DNA from: Mastacembelus armatus
Lineage: Eukaryota > Chordata > Actinopteri > Synbranchiformes > Mastacembelidae
Assembly (NCBI RefSeq): GCF_900324485.2
Contig: NC_046653.1
Location: 23,455,285-23,519,284 of the forward strand
DNA: 64,000 nucleotides
Reading direction: 5' to 3'
The translations under genes were made by a program, and so were the position numbers. Positions 38,933 through 50,121 of this stretch are shown here, in pieces; within the stretch, counting starts at the first letter, position 1, and each line of letters begins with the position of its first letter. The notes under the pieces are model-generated. The model saw only the letters and a program-made list of their open reading frames with translations. It was not told the origin of the DNA and did no database searches.

Positions 38933-40255
38933 GAGTAGGGACCTACTGACCAATAACTATAGTGTGATGGGAAGCCCAAACGGGCTATTGAATAACATGA
39001 CAACAGTCAAACCAGGTGTCAAATCACATCTTATACACTCCAAATATCAATAAACACACACACAACAGCCACAAACATGAAACAAACATTACAAAACAAA
39101 CAAGATCATTATGTAAGAGGGATAGTTGAACATTCTTGAGAAACACATACTCACTTTCTGATTCTTGAGAACGAATACGTAGATTTTCTCAAATGTCACA
39201 TGTTCCTTTAACGTCTTGTTGCCTTAATTAATGAACATATACATAATGTAGATAATGTATATATAACAGTAAATAACCGCTAATGTTGTTAGCTTCTCTG
39301 GATCAATATGTTTCATTCAATGTGACGTGTACAATTCATATTTTAAAGATTGACTGTGTACAATGCTTAAACTGGAATAGATTATATTTAGACATAATGA
39401 TATAAACATAAACAGTATAATAAACAGTATGAGCTAGACAATAGGCAAAGTATAAATGTACATTTTAACGTTTTAATTGATGAATCTCTGTATAATTATC
39501 CTTTATTATAAGATTTAATACAAATTATTCTCTTTATCCAGTTATGAGTAAAACATGTCAGTGTCAGTATTTAGCATTTAGAAACAGCATGTTAACCTTA
39601 AATAAAAGGTTTATAATACATCAGAAATATGTGTCTTTATTAATGTATTTGTAAACTGTCATAATTCTAGATAGACAGATATCCACAGAAAAAATAACAA
39701 TCGTACAATCATACATTAATCATTAATCTACATTAATCTACATTAATCGTACAAAATATTAGATAAAACTTTAAAATTGCATTTCAAATTATATGATAGC
39801 CTTTTTGCAAATGCATATCTAAGGATAGGTAATACATGACATACATAGGAGAAATTACGATCGCTTACAAATAACATATGTCAATAAATGCAAATAGTTA
39901 TATTAGATTATAAATACATTATATAGTGTGTAATAAACAATGAAACGTATATGCTGGTGAGAAATACATTTTGGGGTTAAAGTCATTTGGATTTCTTATC
40001 AATATAATGTGATTTTCCCACAGAAAATATGTTTGAAACATATTAAAAACACCAAATCACACAGTCAAGTATAGAATTCAGGTCAAACACACACGGCTCT
40101 CAACAAGCACGTGGGCCGACCTATTCACATTATCACAAGCACAGCTGAAAATGCTTAGTGTGAAGAGAGACAAGGCCTTTCTACAGACTGTGAGGTACCC
40201 GGTGCCCGAAAAAAATGGACTTAACCTCTGCATTCTGTGGGTTTCAATGGTAAGT
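38933..40255. other. Intergenic, AT-rich, no gene seen
   Basis: Low-complexity AT-rich spacer before plus array gene 6. Confidence 0.4.
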
Positions 40256-40312
40256 TGCTGAGTAAGGGCTTCTGTGAGGGGGGGCCACTGGTCCTTCTGT
40301 CAGGTATAAAAG
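40256..40312 (+). promoter_or_regulatory. Promoter of plus array gene 6, variant MARE-TATA
   Basis: TGCTGAGTAAGGG (40256-40268) lies 49 bp before TATAAAAG (40305-40312), about 6-9 bp closer than in the other genes. The SOX site between them is absent; a TTCAATGG lies upstream instead (40243-40250). CTGTCAGG precedes the TATA box as in genes 5, 8 and 9. Confidence 0.5.
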
Positions 40313-40376
40313 GAAAGGGTTAAACCAGACAGGAAGGCAGCACAGGAGCAAGAGCAGTAACACATCTGCAGCTAAC

Positions 40377-41108
40377 ATGAGCAACACTGGCATGAGCATG
40401 AGGGGCAAGGTATTTTTAAAAACCTCTTCTAATAATCAGAAAATACAGTTTAAAAAGGTTTTACTTCATTTTTTCTAACCACTATGATCCTCTGCTTTTA
40501 GATCGTCTTCTACGAGGACAGGAACTTCCAGGGTCGCTCCTATGAGTGCATGAGCGACTGCACCGACATGTCCTCCTACCTGAGCAGGTGTCACTCCTGC
40601 AGGGTGGAGAGCGGCTGCTTCATGGTCTATGACCGTCCCAACTACATGGGAAACCAGTACTTCATGAGGAGGGGGGAGTACTCCGACTACATGAGCATGT
40701 GGGGATGGAGCGGTGGCATCAGGTCCTGCCGTATGATCCCCATGGTAGGTCTAAAACTGTGTACAGGGTGAACTGACCTCTAAAATCATACAACTCTGAC
40801 CATTTTTAATTGTTTTTGTCAACTTACAGCACAGAGGATCCTACAGGATGAGGATCTACGAGAGGGAGAACTTCGGGGGTCAGATGTATGAGCTGATGGA
40901 CGACTGCGACAACATCATGGACCGCTACCGTATGTCCGACCTCATGTCCTGTAACGTGATGGACGGCCACTGGCTGATGTACGAGCAGCCCCACTACAGA
41001 GGCAGGATGATGTACCTGAGGCCTGGAGAGTACAGGAGCTTCAGGGACATGGGATACAGTGGCATGAGGTGGATGAGCATGAGGCGCATCATGGATTCCT
41101 GGTACTAA
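40377..41108 (+). CDS. Gamma-M crystallin, plus array gene 6 (extended N-terminus)
   Basis: Predicted 184 aa, the longest of the set. Exons: 40377-40409 ([11 protein letters not shown], donor GTATTT), 40502-40744 (donor GTAGGT) and 40830-41108. The upstream ATG at 40377 was chosen because it is the first after the TATA box (72 bp) and in frame. The ancestral start would be ATG AGG GGC AAG at 40398. The first domain has [15 protein letters not shown] and the Gly-Gly loop of gene 4. The second opens [15 protein letters not shown] and ends RRIMDSWY, an extension by Trp-Tyr. Intron 2 (85 bp) nearly equals that of gene 7. Poly(A) signal at 41137-41142. Confidence 0.92.
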
Positions 41109-41142
41109 ATGTTCACTGAATGTATGAAATACCATAAATAAA

Positions 41143-43100
41143 GAAACTGATGCACCAATTTGAGTTCTGTCAATCTTCCTGCCCAGTTGTCATAGTGAAA
41201 GACTATGCAGTCATCAATAACGAGTCATGAACATTTCTACAATATTTTTACACAGCAAGCAGAGTTTCACCCTAAAATGTTCTTAGTTTGAAACTCAGCT
41301 CTAAATTTTACTGGTAAACCGGAGAGACATGGACCTAACGTTGGTCTTAAAGGGATTCATGTTGGTACAGAGTATGGATAATCAGGGATGGGGCAATAGG
41401 GAAAATGTGGAAAATCAAATTTAGCATATTACATGTGAAATCAAATTAGCTTGGCTGTTGAGAATAATTCAAAAGCTTTGTTAATGCTAAACTACCACAC
41501 AAACACTACATTAGTAAAATAACCACAGTGCATAAGTGGGATATTCACAGGTGTTGCTGATAAACTCAGTAAGTCCTTTATTACATAAGAGGTGGCTGAT
41601 GTATTTCTAGCCCTCCTATTTGTTTACTTGTTTGTTTGCTGAGAACGTACCACGTTTCCAGGCCCATGAAACTTAGAAAAACATCTGCAGTGTCTCAAAC
41701 ATCTGAGGAATTTTAGAAAACATTTATTGTGGAGACAATTTCAGACAACCCATGATGTAATAAACTGCAGCCCCCTGCACTGAGACAGGTACTGAAGCAC
41801 AGCAAAAACCTCAGACAACAAACATCATCACTTAAAATTCAGTTCCCTGAACCGCTAACAACAAGCACAAAGGTTTACTTTGTAGAAACCATTCATCAGA
41901 GGAGAAGTCAGTGAACTGTGCATTACTTGTGGTTAAATGTGGATGAATTCACCAGCTGCATTGTGGGTTGTGATTTGACTGCAGTGATAAAATACTGTGA
42001 ATTTGCTGTAATTGTCATTTGGTATTTTCTCCGTAGCAATGTGAACAGTAAACGTTCACGAATCCCAGATCAGAAATTAGAGCCGATCCCTCTTCCCAAC
42101 AAAAAGACTTAATGGATAAACATGATACTAAATAATGTTTAATTTCAGGAGACTTGTGTTTTTGTCTTAGGGAACATTAATAATTAGAATAAATGAAACA
42201 TTAGGGCACCAGGATCTGTGTCCTGGGGGTATTGTAAGTCTGCGTTCATGGCTTATTGGGTTTTGGTAAACAGTTAAAAAAAAGTAAAACATAACTTTTT
42301 AAAATCTACATAGCAACAAGTATCTGATTGGGTGTAAAATTCAGGACTGTCATGTGTTTGCATATGATTAATTAACATTTTGTTTTAAAAAACATTGTCA
42401 AACTCTTCCAAATAATTAAAAAAATGTCTACAGATGTTAGAAAACATCACAGCAGGACTCATCATGTATGAGTAAATATATGACACAATGACATTATTTA
42501 GTTATTCTCCTCACCACAATACGGTTAAGGCCAATCAGCCTCACCCTTTAACTCAGTATTACCAATGCTGCTAATAAATCAAATCTAAGAAAACTGAAAG
42601 TTTCATTTACAGTTTGACAACATATAAACACGTGTTGACTTAAACACACTGTGCAAACACAGAAAACACACTGAAACAAAAAAACACCAAGTCATACAGA
42701 ACAAATCAGAACTAAAACACTGGTGGTTTCCAGAGGAAACTCAAATCTGGCGAATATGCTAGTAAAAAGCTAATGCTAGGTCAGTATCTCATATAAACAC
42801 AAGGTAAAACTGAAATGAACATTGTTTTCCAACATCACAACAAGAGTATTTTAGAAAACTATCTAATATTTATTGAGATCAGTTTTTAAACCTGCTGTAT
42901 TTTTTTAGCTGATGCACTAATCAGTTTAACCATCAGATGTTAAATGTGGAGAATCATTAAGTGCAACAACTATGACTCATATTAACCCACTCAGAGTGTA
43001 ATCTTTGGCTGAGCTGCCTCTGACACACTGACACGCATAATAACCTTAGCATTTACAATAACAGGCTTTTGTGTTTGCAGGTCAGAGGTGTAACGTTTCT
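41143..43100. other. Intergenic, 2 kb, no gene seen
   Basis: Spacer between plus array genes 6 and 7. No coding, RNA or repeat feature supported. Confidence 0.4.
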
Positions 43101-43238
43101 AAAGTCTTCGAGGACCCAGTCATGTGGGTGTATGACCCAGTAACAGAGGCCTGTACAGAGCTCTATTCCATGTTGCTGGGTCAGGGGTTTAAACAATGGG
43201 GGCCCACTGACTCTGTAGAGTTCAGGCAGGTATAAAAG
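43101..43238 (+). promoter_or_regulatory. Promoter of plus array gene 7, MARE-SOX-TATA type with distal block
   Basis: Distal block shared with gene 5 at 43101-43127. TGCTGGGTCAGGG at 43174-43186, AAACAATGG (full SOX2-type site) at 43191-43199, TATAAAAG at 43231-43238. MARE-like start to TATA is 57 bp. Confidence 0.62.
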
Positions 43239-43310
43239 GAAGAGTTAAACCAACGAGGACAGCAGTGCAGCGGTAGCACCAGCAGCAGCAACAGCAGCTC
43301 ATCTACAACT

Positions 43311-44047
43311 ATGACCACTACTGACATGAGCATGGGCAAGGTGAGCATCAGGGTACTTTACAAATACTGCAGCTTCTGCAGAATCTGAAAGGTCCAATAA
43401 ATTCACTATCAGCTCAAAATCTTAACAAATGGGTCTTTTTCAGATCGTCTTCTACGAGGACAGGAACTTCCAGGGTCGCTCCTATGAGTGCATGAGTGAC
43501 TGTGCCGACATGTCCTCCTACCTGAGCAGGTGCCACTCCTGCAGGGTGGAGAGCGGCTGCTTCATGGTCTACGACCGTCCCAACTACATGGGAAACCAGT
43601 ACTTCATGAGGAGGGGGGAGTACGCTGACTACATGAGTATGTGGGGATGGAGCGGTGGCATCAGGTCCTGCCGTATGATCCCCATGGTAGGTATAAAACT
43701 GTGTACAGGGTGGACTGACCTCTAAAATCATACAACTCTGACCATTTTTAATTGTTTTTGTCAATGTACAGCACAGAGGATCCTACAGGATGAGGATCTA
43801 CGAGAGGGAGAACTTCGGGGGTCAGATGTATGAGCTGATGGACGACTGCGACAACATCATGGACCGCTACCGTATGTCCGACCTCATGTCCTGTAACGTG
43901 ATGGACGGCCACTGGCTGATGTACGAGCAGCCTCACTACAGAGGCAGGATGATGTACCTGAGGCCTGGAGAGTACAGGAGCTTCAGGGACATGGGATACA
44001 GTGGCATGAGGTGGATGAGCATGAGGCGCATCACTGACATGTGCTAG
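43311..44047 (+). CDS. Gamma-M crystallin, plus array gene 7 (extended N-terminus)
   Basis: Predicted 182 aa. Exons: 43311-43340 ([10 protein letters not shown], donor GTGAGC), 43444-43686 (donor GTAGGT) and 43772-44047. The usual ATG GGC AAG is still present at 43332, so translation from the upstream in-frame ATG adds seven residues. If leaky scanning occurs, both forms could be made. The first domain has [15 protein letters not shown] and [17 protein letters not shown]. The second opens [15 protein letters not shown] and ends RRITDMC. Intron 2 matches genes 5 and 6, but the 3' UTR and flank match gene 3 (TAGACATT, AATAAAAAG at 44063-44071), so the gene looks like a chimera. Confidence 0.93.
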
Positions 44048-44307
44048 ACATTTTCATTGTTAAATAAAAAGTAAAAGATAAACAAATTTGTGTTTTTTTC
44101 CTTTCATTTCTTATTTTTCATTATACACTAAAGATCAGTTAGTGTTCAAACAAGCATGTTCACAACCTATCACGAGTGATACACACAACAGCCTTAGCAG
44201 ACTAACAATATACATTTAAATATTTGATTTTAATGTATATTCACCCACAAGGACTTATACCTAAACCACATACTGAAGTACAAGCAAACCATTACTCAAA
44301 CAAAATC

Positions 44308-46458
44308 TGACTTCTATGCCTCTCTTATTGTATCCACCTCTGGCTCCACGCGTTCCCTCTTCTCCGCTGTCAAAAATTTATTGGGCCCTCCCGATACTCC
44401 TCTCTTCCCCTCACTCTTCACCACCTTGTGCAATAACTTCCTGGATTTCTTCTCATCAAAAATCGAAAATATACACCAGCAATTTCCCCCCATCTGTGAC
44501 ACTGCGAACTGCCTCCACTGTACCCTACCCTGTCTATCAGTATCCTCCCTGCTTTCGAGTTTTATCATTCCACCCACCACGGTTATCTCTTCCCTGATCC
44601 TCAAATCCAAACCCTCAACCTGCAAACTTGACCCCTTACCAACCAACCTCGTCAAGCTCTGTCTCCCCTCTCTCCTTCCTCATCTTACCCACATTATTCA
44701 CACTTCCCTCAGTTCTGGTATCGTACCCCCATCACTCAAGACAGCCATCATCACACCAATCCTAAAAAAACCTGGTCTCAATCCTGCGAACCTTAACAAC
44801 TTCCGCCCTATCTCCAATCTCCCGTTCCTCTCTAAAATTCTTGAAAAAGTTGTCCACCACCAGGTCCATACCCACCTTGCCGCCAATAGCCTATACGAAC
44901 ACTTTCAATCTGGTTTCCGCCATCTTCACAGCACTGAAACTGCCCTGGTCAAAATCACCAACGACCTCCTAGTAGCCGCAGACTCTGGCCTTGTCTCCAT
45001 CCTCATCCTCCTTGACCTAACTGCAGCTTTTGACCCCATCTTGCACAATATTCTCCTCCATCGCCTTGCTTCCATCGGTATAGCCGGCTCGGTCCTCTCA
45101 TGGTTCACCTCCTACCTCTCTGACCGCACCCAGTCCGTCCATCTCCAGAACTTCCACTCCAAGCCCTCTACTGTCAGTTGTGGCGTGCCCCAGGGCTCTG
45201 TCCTGGGGCCCCTCCTCTTCATTATTTATCTCCTTCCTCTCGGACATATCTTTAGGCAACATAACATCAATTTCCACTGTTATGCAGACGACACCCAGCT
45301 CTACCTCTCTGCTGCTCCATCTTCTACCCTCCCCCCTCCCTCCCTCCTTACCTGCTTACATAATATCAAATCCTGGTTCACCCATAACTTTTTGAAACTC
45401 AACCCCGACAAAACTGAAATTCTCCTTGTGGGCACCAAATCCACCCTTTCTAAAACCAGCACCTTCTCCATTCTAATTGACAACAATACTGTCCTCCCCT
45501 CCCCCCAAGTTAAAAGCCTGGGTGTCATCCTAGAGACGGTACTCTCTCCTTCACTCAGCATATCAATTATCAATACCACTACCCGGTCAGCCTACTCCCA
45601 TCTCCGTAACATAAACCGCATCCGTTCTTCACTCACCACCGATAGCACGGCCATACTCGTTAATGCCTTTGTCACCTCTCGTTTGGATTACTGTAACTCA
45701 CTCCTCACTGGTCTACCTCTCAAATCACTTCATAAACTTCAACTTGTCCAGAACTCTGCTGCCCGCATCATCACCAGAACTCCATTCTCACATCATATCA
45801 CCCCTGTCCTTAAACAACTTCACTGGCTCCCTGTGTCCTTCCGTATAAACTATAAAATCCTCCTTCTCACCTACAAAGCCCTCCACTCTATTGCCCCACC
45901 ATACATCACTGAACTACTTCATATCTATTCTCCGCTTCGTACTCTCCGCTCCTCCAGTTCCACTCTCCTCTGCACCCCTACAGTGCGCCTGGCCACCATG
46001 GGCGCTAGATCCTTCAGCCACACTGCGCCCCGCATTTGGAACATTCTCCCTCATCGCATCCGGTCGTCTCCGGACTTATCAACTTTTAAATCATCACTCA
46101 AAACGTATCTGTTCCGTATAGCGTTTTCCACCTAACTCTCTTAACTTCTCAAAGCAGCCCGTGATGTTCTACCACCCTCCGCCTATTTCATATTGTCTCA
46201 TATTGTTTCATATTTGTTGTTCTGTCATCTGGGTTTCTGTGTTTCAATTTGCTTTTGCTGTACATCGCCCACTTCCTGGATGCTCTGCACTTTTGCCTTT
46301 ACATTCTGGCCCTCTGTTTATGCATTGTTGATTTTATTGTTGTTTTAATGCACTCTATGTATTTCATGCTGTATGCTTCCTTTTTCTCTCTGTAAGGTGA
46401 CCTTGAGAGTTTGAAAGACGCCATGAAATAAAATGTATTATTATTATTATTATTATTT
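44308..46458 (+). mobile_element. L2-type LINE, 5'-truncated, reverse transcriptase frame open
   Basis: Non-LTR retrotransposon. One frame stays open from the left edge to the stop at 46133-46135 (about 608 codons). It includes [17 protein letters not shown], the fingers region [20 protein letters not shown], motif [10 protein letters not shown] (45008-45034), [12 protein letters not shown], and the catalytic YADD (45281-45292), followed by the typical L2 C-terminal region ([20 protein letters not shown]). The apurinic endonuclease domain is missing, as in 5'-truncated insertions. The 3' UTR ends in AATAAAATGTATT and a short (ATT)n tail. AAAATC flanks both ends (44302-44307, 46459-46464) and may be the target duplication. 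An uninterrupted frame implies a recent insertion. It separates plus array genes 7 and 8. L2 is called from the overall pattern; Rex1 or another CR1-group clade is less likely. Confidence 0.8.
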
Positions 46459-46484
46459 AAAATCACTTGGTATGCATCATCCAT

Positions 46485-46737
46485 CTGACAGGGGGTGACA
46501 AACGGTGTCCCCCCTGGACAGATCAGCAGCCTGTCACAGAGACAGACACACACTCACATTCACACCTACAGACAATTTAGAGTCACCAACCAAACTAACC
46601 TGCATGTGTTTGGACTGTGGGAGGAGAAAACCCACACAGACACAGGGACAACATGCAGACTCCACACAGAAAGGCCCCAGGTTCAATGAGTCCAACCGGA
46701 AACCTTATGGCTGTGACATGATAAACACCCTGCTGCC
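46485..46737 (-). mobile_element. SINE copy 6, diverged
   Basis: Matches the body of copies 1-3 (ATTTAGAGTCACCAA; GTTTGGACTGTGGGAGGA; CAACATGCAGACTCCACACA) with many substitutions and small deletions, and a worn head ending in TGCTGCC. It is older than copies 1 and 2 and lies 27 bp beyond the LINE tail. Confidence 0.6.
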
Positions 46738-47334
46738 ACTTTCCATAATACAGTCTGCAAAAGAAAACATCATGAAACTGAAACACTACAAGTAAAACAC
46801 ATCTGTAGGTTATAAATCAATCAGAAACATCATAGTGAGTCCTTCTTCTCGTTTAACAGGTCATGACTCTGCTTTAAGAAATGCATCGATACTTAAAGTC
46901 AATGTGAACAGATCTCCATAGAATAAAAACAAGGCTTTCACTCATTAGACTACAGCATGTAGAGGCTGCATAGGTGCTAAATATAAAACGAGCAAATAAT
47001 GTGTTCACACAAATACAGAGCTTTGCTGTAATTGCTGCAGCTTTCATAGACTATTCACACACAACAGAAATAACATACTTAACAAGGGTGATTATCATTA
47101 AAACAATTTACAGCATCAATATCTGGGGATCAGAAGACTCACACTATACCTCAAAGAGGATTCAGACAGCATATTTTTTCAGTAAATAAATTAGAAATCA
47201 TATCAATACTGAAAGTACTCTGATATTTGAATAACACATACACAGGCCATTTGATCTAGAATGGCAGGGCCTGTGAGAGGATGAATAATGGCCCTTTCCC
47301 ATCAGCACTCACAAACAGAGAGGCTAACGTTGGC
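46738..47334. other. Upstream region of plus array gene 8, no gene seen
   Basis: AT-rich spacer with no coding or repeat feature supported. Confidence 0.4.
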
Positions 47335-47400
47335 TGCTGACTCATGGCTTCCATACAATGGTGCCATTGACTGTATGGGTGTCACGTCAGGTATAAAAAA
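47335..47400 (+). promoter_or_regulatory. Promoter of plus array gene 8, MARE-SOX-TATA type
   Basis: TGCTGACTCATGG (47335-47347) matches the first ten bases of the canonical T-MARE TGCTGACTCAGCA exactly, the best MARE in the window. ACAATGG follows at 47355-47361, then GTCAGG and TATAAAAAA from 47392. MARE-like start to TATA is 57 bp. Confidence 0.65.
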
Positions 47401-47452
47401 GGCTTTAATCCGGGATAGGATTGCTAGAGCATCAGTCAATGTATCAGCCACC

Positions 47453-48405
47453 ATGCACGGCAAGGTAGGAACTTCAACGTGTAACTAGAATTGTTGCTCT
47501 TCTGATTTTTACATTTTAAGTAGTTGAAAAACTATATGGCTGCATCTTTCTGACCCTCGAAGCTTCAGCAGAGGTTAGTAACCATCCCTCATAATGCACG
47601 CTACCAAACTCCTGCTGCTCTGTTGAATCTCAGATCATCTTCTACGAGGACAGGAACTTCCAGGGTCGCTCCTACGAGACCAGCAGCGACTGTGCCGACA
47701 TGTCCTCCTACCTGAGCAGGTGCCACTCCTGCAGGGTGGAGAGCGGCTGCTTCATGGTCTACGACCGTCCCAACTACATGGGAAACCAGTACTTCATGAG
47801 GAGGGGGGAGTACGCTGACTACCAGCGTATGATGAGTTCCAGTGATTGCATCAAGTCCTGCCGTATGATTCCCACGGTATGACACTCAGAAGGCAAGAAG
47901 TGCAAGAAATACAAAGCATCCTTAGGTTTCCATCTTCCCCTAAACCCTAACCAGGGATTTATAAATCCTAAACTTGTGCACCACTCATTGGTCTCTCATC
48001 CAACAGGGTGCCAGGCCAGCTCATAATGTACTAAAACAGAAAATAATCCAGTGTAAACCAGGGGTTTCTATATCATCTCTAACCATCTTAACCCTAATCT
48101 AACAATATGTTGTCATTGTCTTGTTACAGTACAGAGGATCTTACAGGATGAGGATCTACGAGAGGGAGAACTTCGGGGGTCAGATGTATGAGCTGATGGA
48201 CGACTGCGACAACATCATGGACCGCTACCGTATGTCCGACTGCATGTCCTGCCACGTGATGGACGGCCACTGGCTGATGTACGAGCAGCCCCACTACAGA
48301 GGCAGGATGATGTACCTGAGGCCTGGAGAGTACAGGAGCTTCAGGGACATGGGATACGATGGGACCAGATTCAGCTCCATGAGATGCATCACTGACTCCT
48401 GTTAA
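47453..48405 (+). CDS. Gamma-M crystallin, plus array gene 8
   Basis: Predicted 176 aa. Exons: 47453-47464 (MHGK, donor GTAGGA), 47634-47876 (donor GTATGA) and 48130-48405. Exon 1 gained one codon: His stands between Met and Gly-Lys. The first domain combines [16 protein letters not shown] with the loop [17 protein letters not shown] and ends MIPT. The second opens [15 protein letters not shown], has CHVMDGH for CNVMDGH, and a distinct end [16 protein letters not shown]. Intron 2 (253 bp) is the longest in the plus array apart from being matched by no other copy. Poly(A) signal at 48449-48454. Flanked on the left by the LINE and SINE insertions. Confidence 0.93.
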
Positions 48406-48936
48406 CTTTGCAAATGAATTGTTTTTAAACATTGTTTCTAACCTCAGAAATAAAACATTTTATCACATGGAGTACACATTTTTTAAAACTGGCAATCTAT
48501 TCATTTGATTTAATTGTGCTTGTATAATTTGACAAACATGACATACAAATCACTAGTGAAATAGTTGATGTGTAGTTGTTTCTGATTTCTGAGCTTTGAG
48601 CTCTGCATATTGGGTTAAAGGTTATTTGTCACATGAAATACACAAACTGTACTGTGATAAATCCAACAACTGAAGGACAAGTTTCAATGATCTTTCTTTG
48701 GTCTCACCTGTGCTCAGTTTTCTTTGCTCTGTAGCATTTCATCATTTCAGCACAGATAAATAGAGACCACACAGACACTCACAGTAAATAAGGAACAGTG
48801 TTCCCATGCAGACCAGCATGGACAACCTATGTTCCCACCGCTACTGATTACCTGGATCAGGTGTGTTCAATCAGCCAATCAGACGATGTCAGATGAGGGT
48901 GGAGTTGGGGAAGTGAGTTGGTATCTTCCAGCTTCT

Positions 48937-49033
48937 GATTGAATAACAACCTGATTCTGCCAAAGTGTGTGCTGCAATAAAAAAACATTTATTTTAACTG
49001 CAACATAGAGAAACTCTGCTTAGCCAATGGAAG
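48937..49033 (+). pseudogene. Ghost gamma-M gene: decayed promoter and exon 1 only
   Basis: CAGCTTCTGAT followed by TGAATAACAA (48929-48949) aligns with the promoter of plus array gene 1 (CAGCTTCCTGAT, then TGAATAACAA) apart from a small deletion. About 39 bp on, AATAAAAAAA (from 48976) stands where TATAAAAG would be. At 49027-49040, ATGGAAGGTACTT aligns with gene 1's exon 1 and donor (ATGGGGAAGGTATGT) with two bases missing. The distance from element to ATG is 90 bp, against 100 bp in gene 1. No exon 2 or exon 3 remains before gene 9. Each piece alone is weak; the ordered set is suggestive. Confidence 0.4.
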
Positions 49034-49040
49034 GTACTTA

Positions 49041-49995
49041 TTGTTGTATATGTGGGGGAACTTTCCCTGTGACCAACAGGCCTCCAACCTCCTAAAAGCC
49101 TCCAACACATTTTCTGAAACATTTTTGTCAGTTTTACTTTTGGAGATAAAGATAAATTCATCAAGTTTTTTTTAAAGCAAAATGAAGTGATTGCCTATAA
49201 AAACCTTCTAACTGGTTGTTAATAAATGTTAGTAAAGATGTTTTAATGTATTTGTTCTCTAAAATAAAAATGTAATTACTTCTGTCAGATTTGCAGGAGT
49301 CATTCAGTCTTTTTATGTCAGATGCAGAAGAGCTTGTGTTGCTTTTTTACCCACAAAATGTTTTGTAAGATTGACAGTGTGCTGCATTACTGTCTATAAA
49401 GTACTCTTCAGTCTCCGTACATAGTCTGAGTTAATATGACAGATATCTAACAAACAGGTATTTTAAAGATGCTTTACACAACATTTTTATGCATAAAGAA
49501 AGGGTATTATATTTAAGAATAAATCTAAGAAATCTGCTGGTTTTGTATGTTGCATCAGTCTATGAAAGTCAGCAGGTAGTGGGATTAAAATATTTGCACT
49601 AAATGAAAAAATAAATCTGTGAAGGCTTTATAAAGTGAAATAATTCTGAAAATGATGCTCCAGGAACTGATTTGGAAATATGAAATATTTAATAATAATA
49701 ACTGCAGCTGTAGGTCTCAGGGTGCAGTTTTAACAAGCTTATTGCTCATATGCAGCCATTAGTTTGGCTTCAGCAGATAAAATCCTCCAGGTTTATTGTT
49801 CTGTCTGGTTCAAAACATTTGATTGGTGGAAACTTGTTTAATGAGAAAGGTACATTTGTGGAAAACATGTTCTCTGTTATTCAGCACAAAGACAATGAAT
49901 AGCAGGGCCTCTTCTCACAAATGCAACCACCGCAAATCACGATCTGTGGAAGGTCAATTTGAATTGAACTGTACACTGGGGCCTCCGCTCCATGT
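49041..49995. other. Intergenic, no exon seen
   Basis: Searched for exon 2 or 3 remnants of the ghost gene; none recognised. Confidence 0.4.
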
Positions 49996-50059
49996 TGCTC
50001 TGTCAGGAATTTGAACAATGGACTCATGTATGCTTTGGGCGCGAGGTCAGGTATAAAAG
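49996..50059 (+). promoter_or_regulatory. Promoter of plus array gene 9, MARE-SOX-TATA type
   Basis: TGCTCTGTCAGGA (49996-50008), AACAATGG (50014-50021), GTCAGG just before TATAAAAG (50052-50059). MARE-like start to TATA is 56 bp. Confidence 0.6.
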
Positions 50060-50121
50060 CAAACGGGGGACATGGAGAAAACTGTGCAGTCCTTTGAGCC
50101 AAAACAGCTGTAACTGTAGCC

